Shown in pieces: positions 55,544 through 64,000 of a stretch of 64,000 bases of DNA. The translations under genes were made by a program, and so were the position numbers. A model generated the notes under the pieces. That model was not told the origin of the DNA and made no database searches. It was given only the letters and a program-made list of their open reading frames with translations. How positions within the stretch are numbered: position 1 is the stretch's first letter; each line of letters opens with the position of its first letter. Source of the stretch: Mesostigma viride (taxonomy: Eukaryota; Streptophyta; Mesostigmatophyceae; Mesostigmatales; Mesostigmataceae); contig RPFO01000130.1 in assembly GCA_009746045.1 (NCBI GenBank), positions 1 through 64,000 of the forward strand, written 5' to 3'.

Positions 55544-57116
55544 GTTGAGCTTCGCTCATTTTATATATGATGCGTGGACGGGCTCAAAGGGGACCGACCT
55601 GCCGTACAGTAGGTAGCGTAAGACTAGCGCTTGTCACGAGGGTACTGCACCGGCCGGCCCTTTTTGCGTCGAGGCTGAGTGTGGTTCTGGAGTGCAGGCC
55701 TAGGTAGCTTCTAACGTACGTAACTAGACCTTGTACCTCTGCTAGCCGCCAGGCGTGGCGCAACTGTGAGTGGCAGTCAGTACACCTTGTACCTCCGCCA
55801 GCCGGCAGGCCTGCGTGGCGCAATGTGATTGTTAGTCAGTACAGAGAGTGGTGTAGGGGACGTAGGGAGGCCTCTTTTCAGCTTCGCAACTTGATCCCAG
55901 CATTTGCTGGCAAAGTCGGCTGGCCGCCATGGCGGCTGCGCTGAATGTAAGACGATGCTATCGGCCTCTCCGGGCGTGGAGAGGCCTGGAATAAATTTCT
56001 TTATGTTCGCCACCAACCGTTACAGGCCACGGTAATGGTTGCTGGGTGGGGGGCTCTACGATTTGAGTAAAAGGGTGTGATTTCCGGCGCTGGGCCCACT
56101 GACGATTCCCCTGTACCCCTGGGTGCGGCAAGCAGCTTCCTGACACTGGGGAAGCTGCGTTTTCAGTCGGACAACGTCAGGGAAGGAGCCATACAGACAG
56201 GCCAGGGCCAGCGGCTACGGTGGATAGAATCACAGGTGGAGTCGAATCTGCCTTAAACGTGGAGATGGCTAGCGCGGGGTGCCAGGGTAGCCCATAACTG
56301 CCAGGAGCCTGACAGCGGACCCGATCTTTCGGCCTGTGGCCAGACGGGAGTTTCGGGGAGGATGCGGGGCTGGAGCAAATCTTGGTGGGAGGAGCGCGCT
56401 CCTCATCATGGCCCAGTTTTTCAGCAAAGAATGTTCGCCTGGCGGGGCTGAAATTCTGGCTGTTTTATCGCCTTTGTTTTTATCCTGTATGATGCATTAT
56501 AGGAAGGGCAATAAAGAGTTCGGTTCAGCCAGGGGGGCATATCTATGCCATAAAAATTTCCTACAACAACACAAGCCCTGGTCGGGGCTTTGGCTGAGCA
56601 GTTTCCAAGCCAACGCCCTGGTAGGGTCGAGGGCCTATCGCCACAATGGCTTCAATGCCGGGAAATCCTAGCCTCAGGGGTGGGGCTGGTGATGGGTCCT
56701 GGGCTTGTGAGAGACGGTCCGGGGGCGTAAGACCTAATGAGCAGCCGCTGGAAACCGCCCCCCTAACGGGGGGAACGACATGGGTGCCGCCCTGCGTCCG
56801 CAGGGAAACCGTAGCGGCCACACGGGGGCGGCAGTACAGCCGGGGCAGCATGCTGGAGGGGGGCCATGGGCGGAAAGAAACTCGGCACCAAGGCTGGCGA
56901 CAGCCTTGGTGGCCAGGTAGGAGGTGTGGGGGCAACAGCTTGTGTTTGAGTATGCTGGGCCCCCAGCATGGTGCTACAATAACCAACTTGATAATGATGT
57001 GCACTGACTTTGAAGGCGTGGTATAGGCTGTCCGTACAAAGCCTAGCACACAAAAATGTAAAATAAATGTTTCTCTTGGTGGGAAGGAACTCCAATGGAC
57101 CAAAAACAAAAAATGT
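55544..57116 (+). mobile_element. Family S copy 4, longest form
   Basis: Has the 5' end GTTGAGCTTCGCTCATTTT, the GGGGGGCTCTACGATTTGAG block shared with copy 1, then about 850 bp (56085-56930) not found elsewhere in the window. It closes with the 3' end (AATAAATGTTTCTCTTGGTG at about 57063, AAAACAAAAAATG). The middle has no recognisable protein. The shorter copies look like internal deletions of this form. Confidence 0.75.
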
Positions 57117-57117
57117 C

Positions 57118-57660
57118 TTTGTTGAGCTTCGCTCATTTTATACATGACGCGTGGACGGGCTCAAAGGGGACCGACCTGCCGTAGGTAGCGTAAGACTAGC
57201 ACTTGTCACGAGGGTACTGCACCGGCCGGCCCTTTTTGCGCCGAGGCTGAGTGTTGTTCCGGAGTGCAGGCCTAGGTAGCTTCTAACGTACGTCACTAGA
57301 CCTTGTACCTGCGCCAGCCGCCAGGCGTGGCGCAACTGTGAGTGGCAGTCAGTACACCTTGTACTTGCGCCACGGAGGCCTGCGTGGCCCAATGTGAATG
57401 TTAGTCAGTACTTAGAGTGGTGTAGGGGACGTAGGGATGCCTCTTTTCAGCTCCCACCCACCCACCCACGCTGCCAAGAGGGGCAACACCTTGTGTTCGA
57501 GTATGCTGGGCCCCCAGCATGGTGCTACGATAACCAACTGGATAATGATGTGCACTGAGTTTGAAGGTGTGGTATAGGCTGTCCGTATAAAGCCTAGCAC
57601 ATAAAAATGTAAAATAAATGTTTCTCTTGGTGGGAAGGAACTCCAATGGACCAAAAACAA
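57118..57660 (+). mobile_element. Family S copy 5, inserted directly after copy 4
   Basis: GTTGAGCTTCGCTCATTTT starts at 57121, within a few bases of the end of copy 4. Its CCCA tract has only four units. After it, LRR intron sequence resumes (ACTTCTTTTCTCTTTTGGTC, compare 63724). Confidence 0.8.
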
Positions 57661-58104
57661 GAAATGTTTTTGACGAACTTCTTTTCTCTTTTGGTCAAAC
57701 TGCACATGCTGCTGGTGCCCTTTGTTGTTGTCGATCGCACCGGCACATGTCTTTGGTCGGGTTCCTACTAAGGTCCGCTTGCCGTGTCCCAGTGGTATCG
57801 TACATCCAAGCATCAAAGTAGCGTCTGCCAGTGCTTCTGCTAACGGGACGAATTCGTCAGCTGGTTGACAAATGTCGAGTTTTTACGTACAAAATTAAAC
57901 CATTTGGAGCAATTTGTGAACCACTTTCAAATGGCAAATACATGCCATGGATGGCAACATACATACATGGAATGTATGTTCCGCGATTCGTCATGCAACG
58001 AGTTTGACGAATTTTGTCAACCACACAAGTCATATTTTTTGTATTTACCGTGGAGCTCTAACTTCCCAAATTATACATAATTTCGTCTAACTTCCGAAAT
58101 TTCA
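57661..58104 (+). other. LRR intron sequence, then unrecognised sequence
   Basis: 57670-57850 matches LRR introns at 54180-54300 and 63724-63775. The rest shows nothing that I recognise. Confidence 0.5.
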
Positions 58105-58200
58105 ATTTCGTGCAACCAGACTCTTTATGAAAGCAATAAGTGGAGCACTGATACTGAAGGCAGGCCACATCCCGGCTGCCGCAACACTTATTGCTTGTCA
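58105..58200 (-). mobile_element. Inverted fragment of retrotransposon terminal block B
   Basis: The reverse complement reads GCAATAAGTGTTGCGGC, CCGGGATGTGGCCTGCC and AAAGAGTCTGGTTG, as in block B at 32725-32830. Confidence 0.65.
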
Positions 58201-58250
58201 ATTAACACGTAAAAGCGTTACGTGAGCATAAGTCCTCAGTACAGTCAAGT

Positions 58251-58520
58251 GGGATGGGATGGGATGGGATGGGATGGGATGGGATGGGATGGGATGGGAT
58301 GGGATGGGATGGGATGGGATGGGATGGGATGGGATGGGATGGGATGGGATGGGATGGGATGGGATGGGATGGGATGGGATGGGATGGGATGGGATGCCCA
58401 GGATGGGATGGGATGGGATGGGATGGGATGGGATGGGATGGGATGGGATGGGATAGGATGGGATGGGATGGGATGGGATGGGATGGGATGGGATGCCCAG
58501 GATGGGATGGGATGGATGGA
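58251..58520 (+). repeat. (GGGAT)n array
   Basis: About 50 units, interrupted twice by GCCCAG (near 58396 and 58496) and once by GGATA (58453). All three plus frames are open because five bases repeat in three frames. Confidence 0.97.
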
Positions 58521-58874
58521 GCTAGCTATCTAAGACCTATGTAGTTACAGGGTTGTGGGCGCCAGGGCCCGAATCACTGTGAATGCCAAACTTGGTCACA
58601 CGCAAAGCCCCCACTGGCTTTGGGACATTCTCTTTCATTACTACTTGCCACCTGTCACTTGCAAACCATCTGTCTCCAGACTACAGTCATGCCAGGGGGC
58701 TGCCAGGGCGTGAGCCTGGATTGCGACGTGGGTAAAACATATCCATGCCAACTGTAGTCTAGCCCGGAAAGTCCACGGGTGGCGCCCCGGCCGCGCTCGG
58801 CCCCGGGCACGCCATGTGAGGACATATCGCCCAGCCGTCAGGCTGGCTTGGTGCTTGCTGAGCTATCAATGGTC
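58521..58874. other. No gene recognised
   Basis: Mixed sequence; the 97-codon frame at 58779 extends into the retrotransposon terminus and is not credible. Confidence 0.45.
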
Positions 58875-59370
58875 TATGTTGCTTGTCAAAGGCTAGCCTT
58901 ACCCCCAAAACACGCAGGGAGGGTGGGCGGGAAAAGAAAAGTGGCCGATCTTAGCTGGGTGGGTTTGCTTTGGCTTTTTTGCGGGTCACACGGCCTCGGA
59001 GGACATTTTTTTGCCACGCAAATTTTGCGTCAGACTGAACAAATGACCCAAGTTGGCGCTCTAGATTATTAATTGCTGGCGACTTACTTAAGTCTGCCGG
59101 GGCTAATTGGTCACATATTGTGTGAAAGAAGAACCTTGATCTGTGAATCACTACGTCATGAACAAAGAAACCTAGACAGTGGCATGTTTCAATCTCAAGG
59201 TAGCTTCGTCACCTGGCCAGCAAGCTGGCCAAATCTTTTGCCACTGCCGATCCGGATCAGGCCGCATCGGCCCCTTGGAAAAGGTATGTCACGTGAACCC
59301 TATAACCTGGCAATAGCGGCTACCCTTCCATCTCACTAAAAAGAAACTATGTTCAGAGAACCACGATTTT
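58875..59370 (-). mobile_element. Inverted retrotransposon terminal block (A with B edge)
   Basis: The reverse complement begins GGTTCTCTGAACATAGTTTC (from 59362), passes CCTGATCCGGATCGG-like and CAATATGTGACC sequence, and ends GGGGGTAAGGCTAGCCTTTG at about 58885. This is the same A to B order as in the solo blocks. Confidence 0.75.
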
Positions 59371-59754
59371 CCCATAGAGAGGGCAGACCTGGGGTCCAGC
59401 CGTGCAGCATCGGGCCATCAGCCCGTAGCAGCTGAAGTAGGTACGCTGCATTACAGTACAGTTCATTCTAGAGTTGGTTTGGAGGACAGCGCAGTTCAGG
59501 ACAAGTTCAGTCGGGTACCAAAACTGAAGTACTGACGAGATACTGAACTAAGAACCTGGACAAAGCCCTTGTCAAGTGCAGCGGCCAGTTTGTGAGACGA
59601 GAAACTTCCAAGGCAGGACCAAGGCAGGAAGGTGAAAATAAATGACTGACAGTGTACGCAGGGACCTCCGACCTCTGGCCGGCTGGCGTCTTATCGCATG
59701 CGAAATTTTTATTTAATTGCAGCCTGCGCTTTATAGGTAGTGTTGAGCTAGAGA
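59371..59754. other. No gene recognised
   Basis: Contains several GTACTGAA/CAGTTCAG short motifs near 59455-59545; nothing codes. Confidence 0.4.
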
Positions 59755-60225
59755 ATGCCACCAAAGAAAAAGGGTTCAGCAGGTTTCAAGACTAGTATGT
59801 ACCTTAGATGCTCTGTTTAAAAAGCTGGAGAAACTGTCCGGAAGCAACTGAAAATATCGTCGACCTAGCTAGGTCGCAATTTTATGGAAAGGATCAAGGG
59901 CAGGCAGGGCCCCAGCAAACGCAAGAGAGTAGGGCTTGATGAAGACGATGGGTCTATAGTTAATGCGCAGGAAGACGAAGATGGCGGCCTGGAAACATCA
60001 TTTGACAGCACCACAATTTCTGGCGAGGAGGAATAGACTAGCGAAAAGGAATCTGGCGAGGAGGGGGCCAAGACAGCAAGGAGCAAGGCCGATGATGGCG
60101 ATGATGGCGATGATGGCGGCAGCTTTGAGCCAAGGAGGAAAAAGGGCAAGAGAAATATAGCTCCCAAGGATATTGCAGGGCGCAGGGCCAAGCTCGGACA
60201 GAACTGTGCCAGTAGTGGCTGTTGA
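59755..60225 (+). pseudogene. Broken charged-protein frame
   Basis: One frame reads MPPKKKGSAGFKTS, then stops (59818 and 59866), then MERIKGRQGPSKRKRVGLDE, an acidic stretch, a TAG at 60034 and SKADDGDDGDDGG with FEPRRKKGKR to a TGA at 60223. Alternating acidic and basic clusters and KRKR/RRKKGKR nuclear-signal-like motifs fit an N-terminal part of a chromatin or transposon protein. I do not recognise the family. It may be part of an unlisted transposon. Confidence 0.3.
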
Positions 60226-60568
60226 TAGCAGCAAGGAGGATGTTATGTTTGTTGAAAGGCCTCGTGCTATTCAGAGTGGCCTAACTGTGAGCAATACAAG
60301 TTATTGTTTTATGCAGTTGTCAACAAGCACCATGCGATATTGTGTTTAATCCACATGCATTACATGCGTGTGTGAGCGATGATTCAGTTTATTGTTAAGA
60401 TGTAAAGCTCCCCCCCCCCCCCCCCCCCCCCAAGTTTTTACGAAGCGCCAAGGCAACCAGTTTGAACGTTGAATAGTCAACCAGTTTGACAAATTGCCGA
60501 GGCAAATAGGCAACCATGCGGCGAAGTGCCGAGGCAAACAGTCAACGATTCGACGATTCAATGACAAT
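60226..60568. other. Poly-C tract and short repeats
   Basis: A run of about 22 C is at 60410-60431. After it AGTGCCGAGGCAA and GCAACCAGTTTGA recur two or three times. No gene. Confidence 0.5.
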
Positions 60569-61325
60569 CGGTTTTCTCTGAATATAGTTTAATTAACGCA
60601 TGCGGGAAAGATAGGGCCGCTATGCCTTGGCCTGGATGTGGAAGGCTGTCTGCGACATGGGCTGACTGATTCGATCTGTACAAAGGGTTTCCTGTTCGCC
60701 CGAATTTTCCTTGGATGACCCGGTTGTTTATAAGGGTCGGTGGTTGTTAATTAGTGGTCCGAGAAAATTAATCGTAGGTGTTATACGACTTGCTTGCAAA
60801 GATTCGTGTTTGGTTGCACCAGCTGAGGTTAGGTGGGGACCTGTAGGGTCGGCTGGCTGCTTGACGAATCTTTGGCTGATTTGTTTTCTTTAGTGAGTCG
60901 TGATTAAATATTGTATAGTGGATTCGGACCGGCCCAAGGGGGTCGATGGGCGAGTTTATTGTTTGTCAGACTGGGGAGCCTTGCACAACTACCTGTACGG
61001 TTAACGCACTAGCCTGGGGGTGCGTGGCCACGTTGTTTGTAGTGGCGTTTTCAGCACTGTTCAGGCCGGCGTGTGACGCATGCTGGTGTTACTTAATTTA
61101 GGATGATGTCAGCTTGTGTGTCGGCGGGCCATGCCTTAAGCAAGCTAGGCAGGCAATGATCCGCAATTGTTTCTTTCCCCTCCCTCCCACCCTGGAGGCT
61201 TCTTGCTTCCGCGTGCGGATTGAGAAACCTTAAGGCCACTGTTAACTGCTGCATTTGTGGCAGGGCTCCGCTTATTGTATTCAATCAAATGAGCACTGGT
61301 CTTCTTGGGAGCTCAGTGATCTTAA
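60569..61325 (+). repeat. Repeat L copy 3 with attached internal end
   Basis: 60569-61193 is L. 61194-61325 is the 127-bp block that stands before L copy 2 at 45733. If L is an LTR, this copy has lost nearly all internal sequence and the second LTR. Confidence 0.75.
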
Positions 61326-61329
61326 ATCC

Positions 61330-61560
61330 CCTTAGCAGAAGCACTTGCTTCTGCTCCTTTTATATATATGCCGAACCTGCTGAACTGAGAATGCAACGCC
61401 ATTTATCATAAGTATTGTAGGAGAAAATTTTTTGTGCTGGCACACATACCTAGGTAAGCCCATGTTGGGGCTGACTTGGCAATGTGGTCGCCATAAAATG
61501 TGGGCTTCCAATCTATGTAGGGAAACATGTTTTCTTTTGCCTCGGGCCACCCACCCACCC
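61330..61560 (+). mobile_element. Inverted terminus of DIRS/Ngaro-like element
   Basis: GAGAATGCAACGCC, TTTTTTGTGCTGGCAC and CCTAGGTA match, as reverse complement, the terminus right of D3 gag (50960-51110). Confidence 0.6.
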
Positions 61561-62329
61561 TGGCAAAAGGGGGTAGAGCAGGGGCACAGCAGCTGTGAGC
61601 TGGCCCTGGAATTTCCGTAGTGACAGTGCTCACGTACCTAGCATGCGGATAGCCGCCTGTGGCCATCCCATAGACAAGTCTGTGTTATTCCACTGTATAA
61701 AGGTAGCTCACATATCCTAAAAAAATTGATGTTTTTTGGTCTCGTGCATGCAAATTAATGCAAGGATATAGTTAGATACATACTTATGACTGTGCCAGAA
61801 GAGTTTTCATGGGCTTCGGAAACTTGTTTAGTCGGAAACTTGTTTAGTCGTTAGAACGAACAGTGTGCTGAGCAAGCTCCTGTGGTGCGGGACTGCATGA
61901 ACTCACATGTGATAGGAATCTGACAGCACATTTCGTGCTTAAGTTTTTTTTTTCTTTTTTAGAGAGACCACACGAACAGCGTGTAGCCTCTTCACTTGTT
62001 CCATGGTGGAGCCTTCCATTCTCCCTATGTTTTGGAGGCAAGGCTCCACGGTTATCTACCTTGAGGCTACAAGCTCGGTCGACATCCTAACTTGCAGGTA
62101 GGTGCGGTTGTATAAATAGAGACTATCTATGAGAAAATGGAGCTTGGTATATTGTATTGAATATAAAATTTGTAAACATGGCTCCCATGACAAGTCCTTG
62201 TGCTCCCATTTAGCGACTTCCAGGGCACTGCCCATCACGTCGCAAGTTTTTTCTTCCACGTTTGTCGCCCGAATGTCGTCCGAATGAAACTTCGACAGCA
62301 GCTGTTTACCCACATGTAGTAGATTTTGT
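61561..62329. other. No gene recognised
   Basis: 62091-62160 resembles the LRR-intron motif AGGTGCGGTTGTATAAATAGAGACTATC (compare 52070-53100), so the duplicated intron unit begins again here. The remainder holds nothing recognisable. Confidence 0.45.
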
Positions 62330-62714
62330 AGGGCCAGGGCCAAATGATGTGTCGTTATATATTTCCTTGCAAGCTAAAAAAAGTACGTCTTTTGGGGGAG
62401 CATTCATTACGCATGCAATATTCATGATTTTGGGGTCCCAATTAGGTTGGAAAACTTCAAACTGGGGCATTCATAGGAATTTGTATTGAAACATGTAATG
62501 ATGCACCCATTGTCTTTCATAGGCACAATGTGTCACAAACAGTGTCGTTGGCTATTTTTAGCTCAATACCGGTGCATAATTGTGTATACCACCCTCAACC
62601 AGTGGTGGGATGGACCCCCATACACCCTAAATCATCTCTTGGGTACCCCCAGGTCAGCAGTGCATGTTATTCCATGATATGTTTTCAGGGGGGTTGGCAT
62701 GGGACCCTCGCCTA
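62330..62714 (-). mobile_element. Inverted end of family R
   Basis: The end TTGGCATGGGACCCTCGCCT at 62696-62714 is, reverse-complemented, AGGCGAGGGTCCCATGCC, the family R left end. Further in, ACCGGTGCATAAT, GGATGGACCCCCATA and CTTGGGTACCCC match the left part of copy 1 (5530-5625) inverted. It lacks the other end. Confidence 0.7.
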
Positions 62715-63002
62715 AATTAAACTGGGTACTGTCACAGGTTTCTCCGAGGGTGCTGGTTGGTTGGTGCCATTGCCTGGGCACTCAAGCCATAGTCACCATC
62801 TGGACATTGGTTTCTATAGGGGAGTGTGGACATCGAGTATAGTGTGGCAGGAGATAGTTGCCCACAAACACGACACGCTACCAAACCAGGGTTGCAACAC
62901 CCGCACTGGCCGGCATTTTTAGAGGCATGCTTTTCTTGTTGCTCATTTCCTTGCTGGCACATTCGTCTGTCATGCTTTGCTCGATATTTCTGTCCTAAAC
63001 AG

Positions 63003-63074
63003 GTTTCTTCAGGCAAACCAGATAAGCGGCACCATTCCACACGAGCTGGCGTCCTTGTCCTCCTTGCGAGTTCT
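63003..63074 (+). CDS. LRR exon 20, class B-like
   Basis: Acceptor CCTAAACAG, donor GTAAGC. It reads FLQANQISGTIPHELASLSS then LRVL. Ile replaces Leu and Ala replaces Gly in the consensus, the most diverged of its class. Confidence 0.8.
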
Positions 63075-63277
63075 GTAAGCCTTTCGTCCGTGTGCTTGTT
63101 TTGGCTGTGCTCTCGTCTGAATTGGCAGTCATTCGTTTGTGTTACTTGCCTTTGCCTGCCAGAGCCCAGGAGTTGGCACTGAAGCTACATGTGGTTGGTA
63201 CATAATTATGCTGCTTATGATAGCTTGTTGGTGCACACGTGTGTCGCGCCTGAAACTGTCTTTCTTACCATGCACAG

Positions 63278-63349
63278 GCGGCTGCAAGACATGGAGTTGA
63301 GCGGCAGCATCCCACCTGAGCTGGGATCCTTGCGAAGAGTGGATCAAAT
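63278..63349 (+). CDS. LRR exon 21, class C
   Basis: Acceptor ATGCACAG, donor GTAAGC. It reads RLQDMELSGSIPPELGSLRR then VDQM; closest to exon 19. It ends in phase 2 with no stop, so the gene should continue to the right. Confidence 0.8.
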
Positions 63350-63774
63350 GTAAGCCACCAATGAATGTGCTCGTGCTGCTGAATTGGCCGCACATGCCAT
63401 TGCTTCTGGGATTACTGCCCTTTACTATACTGTAACTATCGCTCCATTCGTCATCACGAAACCGATACGGCACGGCAGCATCCACACAGTCTGTTTTGTG
63501 TCTGTTGCTAAGTTCTTGTCGTTGCATCTCATGATTTCGCTTATACGACATTGGGGTAGTTCGCACCGGAGTCTGGAGACCCATGGCTGGTTCCTGCCAG
63601 GAACAGTGATTTTTTGCTTGGTAGCAGACTCCAGTCTTTTTCCAGTACGTCTGCCAACGCAGGGCTTCTTGTGGGCTCAGGAGCCGCGCGTGCGCGATGC
63701 GTTTTGACGTGAAATTGACGGATTTCTTTTCTCTTTTGGTCGATCTCCATGTGTTTGCTGGCGCCCTTCAGTGC

Positions 63775-63945
63775 TTTTAGTAACGGTACGCATGCGTCAG
63801 CCGCTGACGCGTCAGTGTCTGACGCGTCCGACTTTTTCGTCCGCGCGTCAGACAGCTGACGCGTAAATTTTGGCTCTGCGTCAGTCGACTGACGCATAAA
63901 TTTTGTCTGCACGTCAGTCGTCTGACGCGTAAATTCAGGCAGCAC
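63775..63945. repeat. Cluster of palindromic GTCAG/CTGAC repeats
   Basis: Repeats of the type CGTCAG-n-CTGACGCGTAAATT recur with about 34-bp spacing; several (for example GCGTCAGTCGACTGACGC) are nearly perfect palindromes with different centres. This looks like the subterminal binding-site region of a DNA transposon that extends past the window. Confidence 0.8.
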
Positions 63946-64000
63946 GTCAGTACTTATAGTACTGAGTCTATGCGTCAGGCAGGGTCAATATATAGTGGGT

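Larger units (their letters stand above)
13357..63349 (+). other. LRR gene model: LRRNT exon plus 20 LRR exons, open at the right edge
   Basis: All exons lie on the plus strand, begin after AG and end before GTAAG or GTGAG, and interrupt the reading frame between codon bases 2 and 3. They can therefore be joined in any number without a frame change. The product would be an N-terminal LRR cap followed by 24-residue plant-type LRRs. Such proteins usually act at the cell surface or outside the cell in recognition or adhesion. No signal peptide exon, transmembrane segment, kinase domain or stop codon is visible, so both ends are outside what I can see. Some exon copies may be skipped or non-functional. 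The introns hold most of the transposons listed here. RNA evidence would be needed to know which exons are joined, or whether there are several genes. Confidence 0.7.

Noticed and set aside
58222-58544. GMGWD repeat protein in three frames
   Set aside because: A five-base repeat is open in all three frames; not a gene.

Overview
The window is nuclear DNA from a eukaryote with a large, repeat-rich genome. It has GT-AG introns, hAT transposons, a LINE, tyrosine-recombinase (DIRS/Ngaro-like) retrotransposons, long low-complexity arrays and no operon-like gene packing. The only host gene I can support encodes a leucine-rich-repeat (LRR) protein of the plant type (LxxNxLSGxIPxELGSLSS). A plant-type LRRNT_2 cap in such a genome fits a green alga or related protist, but the sequence does not fix the species.

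Layout. 1-3290 is a purine-strand satellite. 3291-13050 is mostly old transposon sequence, including a TIR element with TA target duplications (family R). The LRR gene begins at about 13357 (LRRNT exon) and runs rightward to the window edge. I find 20 LRR exons (17246 to 63349); 18 are exactly 72 nt, one is 60 and one is 75, and every junction is phase 2. Most exons fall into three paralogous classes, A, B and C, repeated with their flanking intron sequence, so the gene has grown by duplication of exon-intron units.

The introns are packed with transposons. There are three hAT elements with perfect 8-bp target duplications: 23705-25400, 33507-37766 (nearly complete transposase) and 43732-47616 (a deletion derivative nested in a retrotransposon). 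There are four DIRS/Ngaro-like copies or fragments (17.8-18.9 kb minus, 30.6-31.5 kb minus, 38.7-43.7 kb plus, 43.7-51.2 kb minus) plus 'solo' terminal blocks. There is a 5'-truncated LINE with an 11-bp target duplication at 20441-21829, a foldback element with a tRNA-like core (18902-19322), a long inverted-repeat element (14727-15323), a polyadenylation-signal-bearing non-autonomous family S (five copies), an LTR-like ~600-bp repeat L (four copies), and a 21-nt minisatellite lying upstream of many exons.

Nearly all long open frames outside the transposon genes are shadows of low-complexity arrays or antisense frames. The main points of interest are the symmetric-exon LRR array with its duplicated units, the insertion events that can be read base by base against paralogous empty sites, and an NPGP (2A-like) motif between the RNase H and recombinase parts of the 38.7-43.7 kb retrotransposon.
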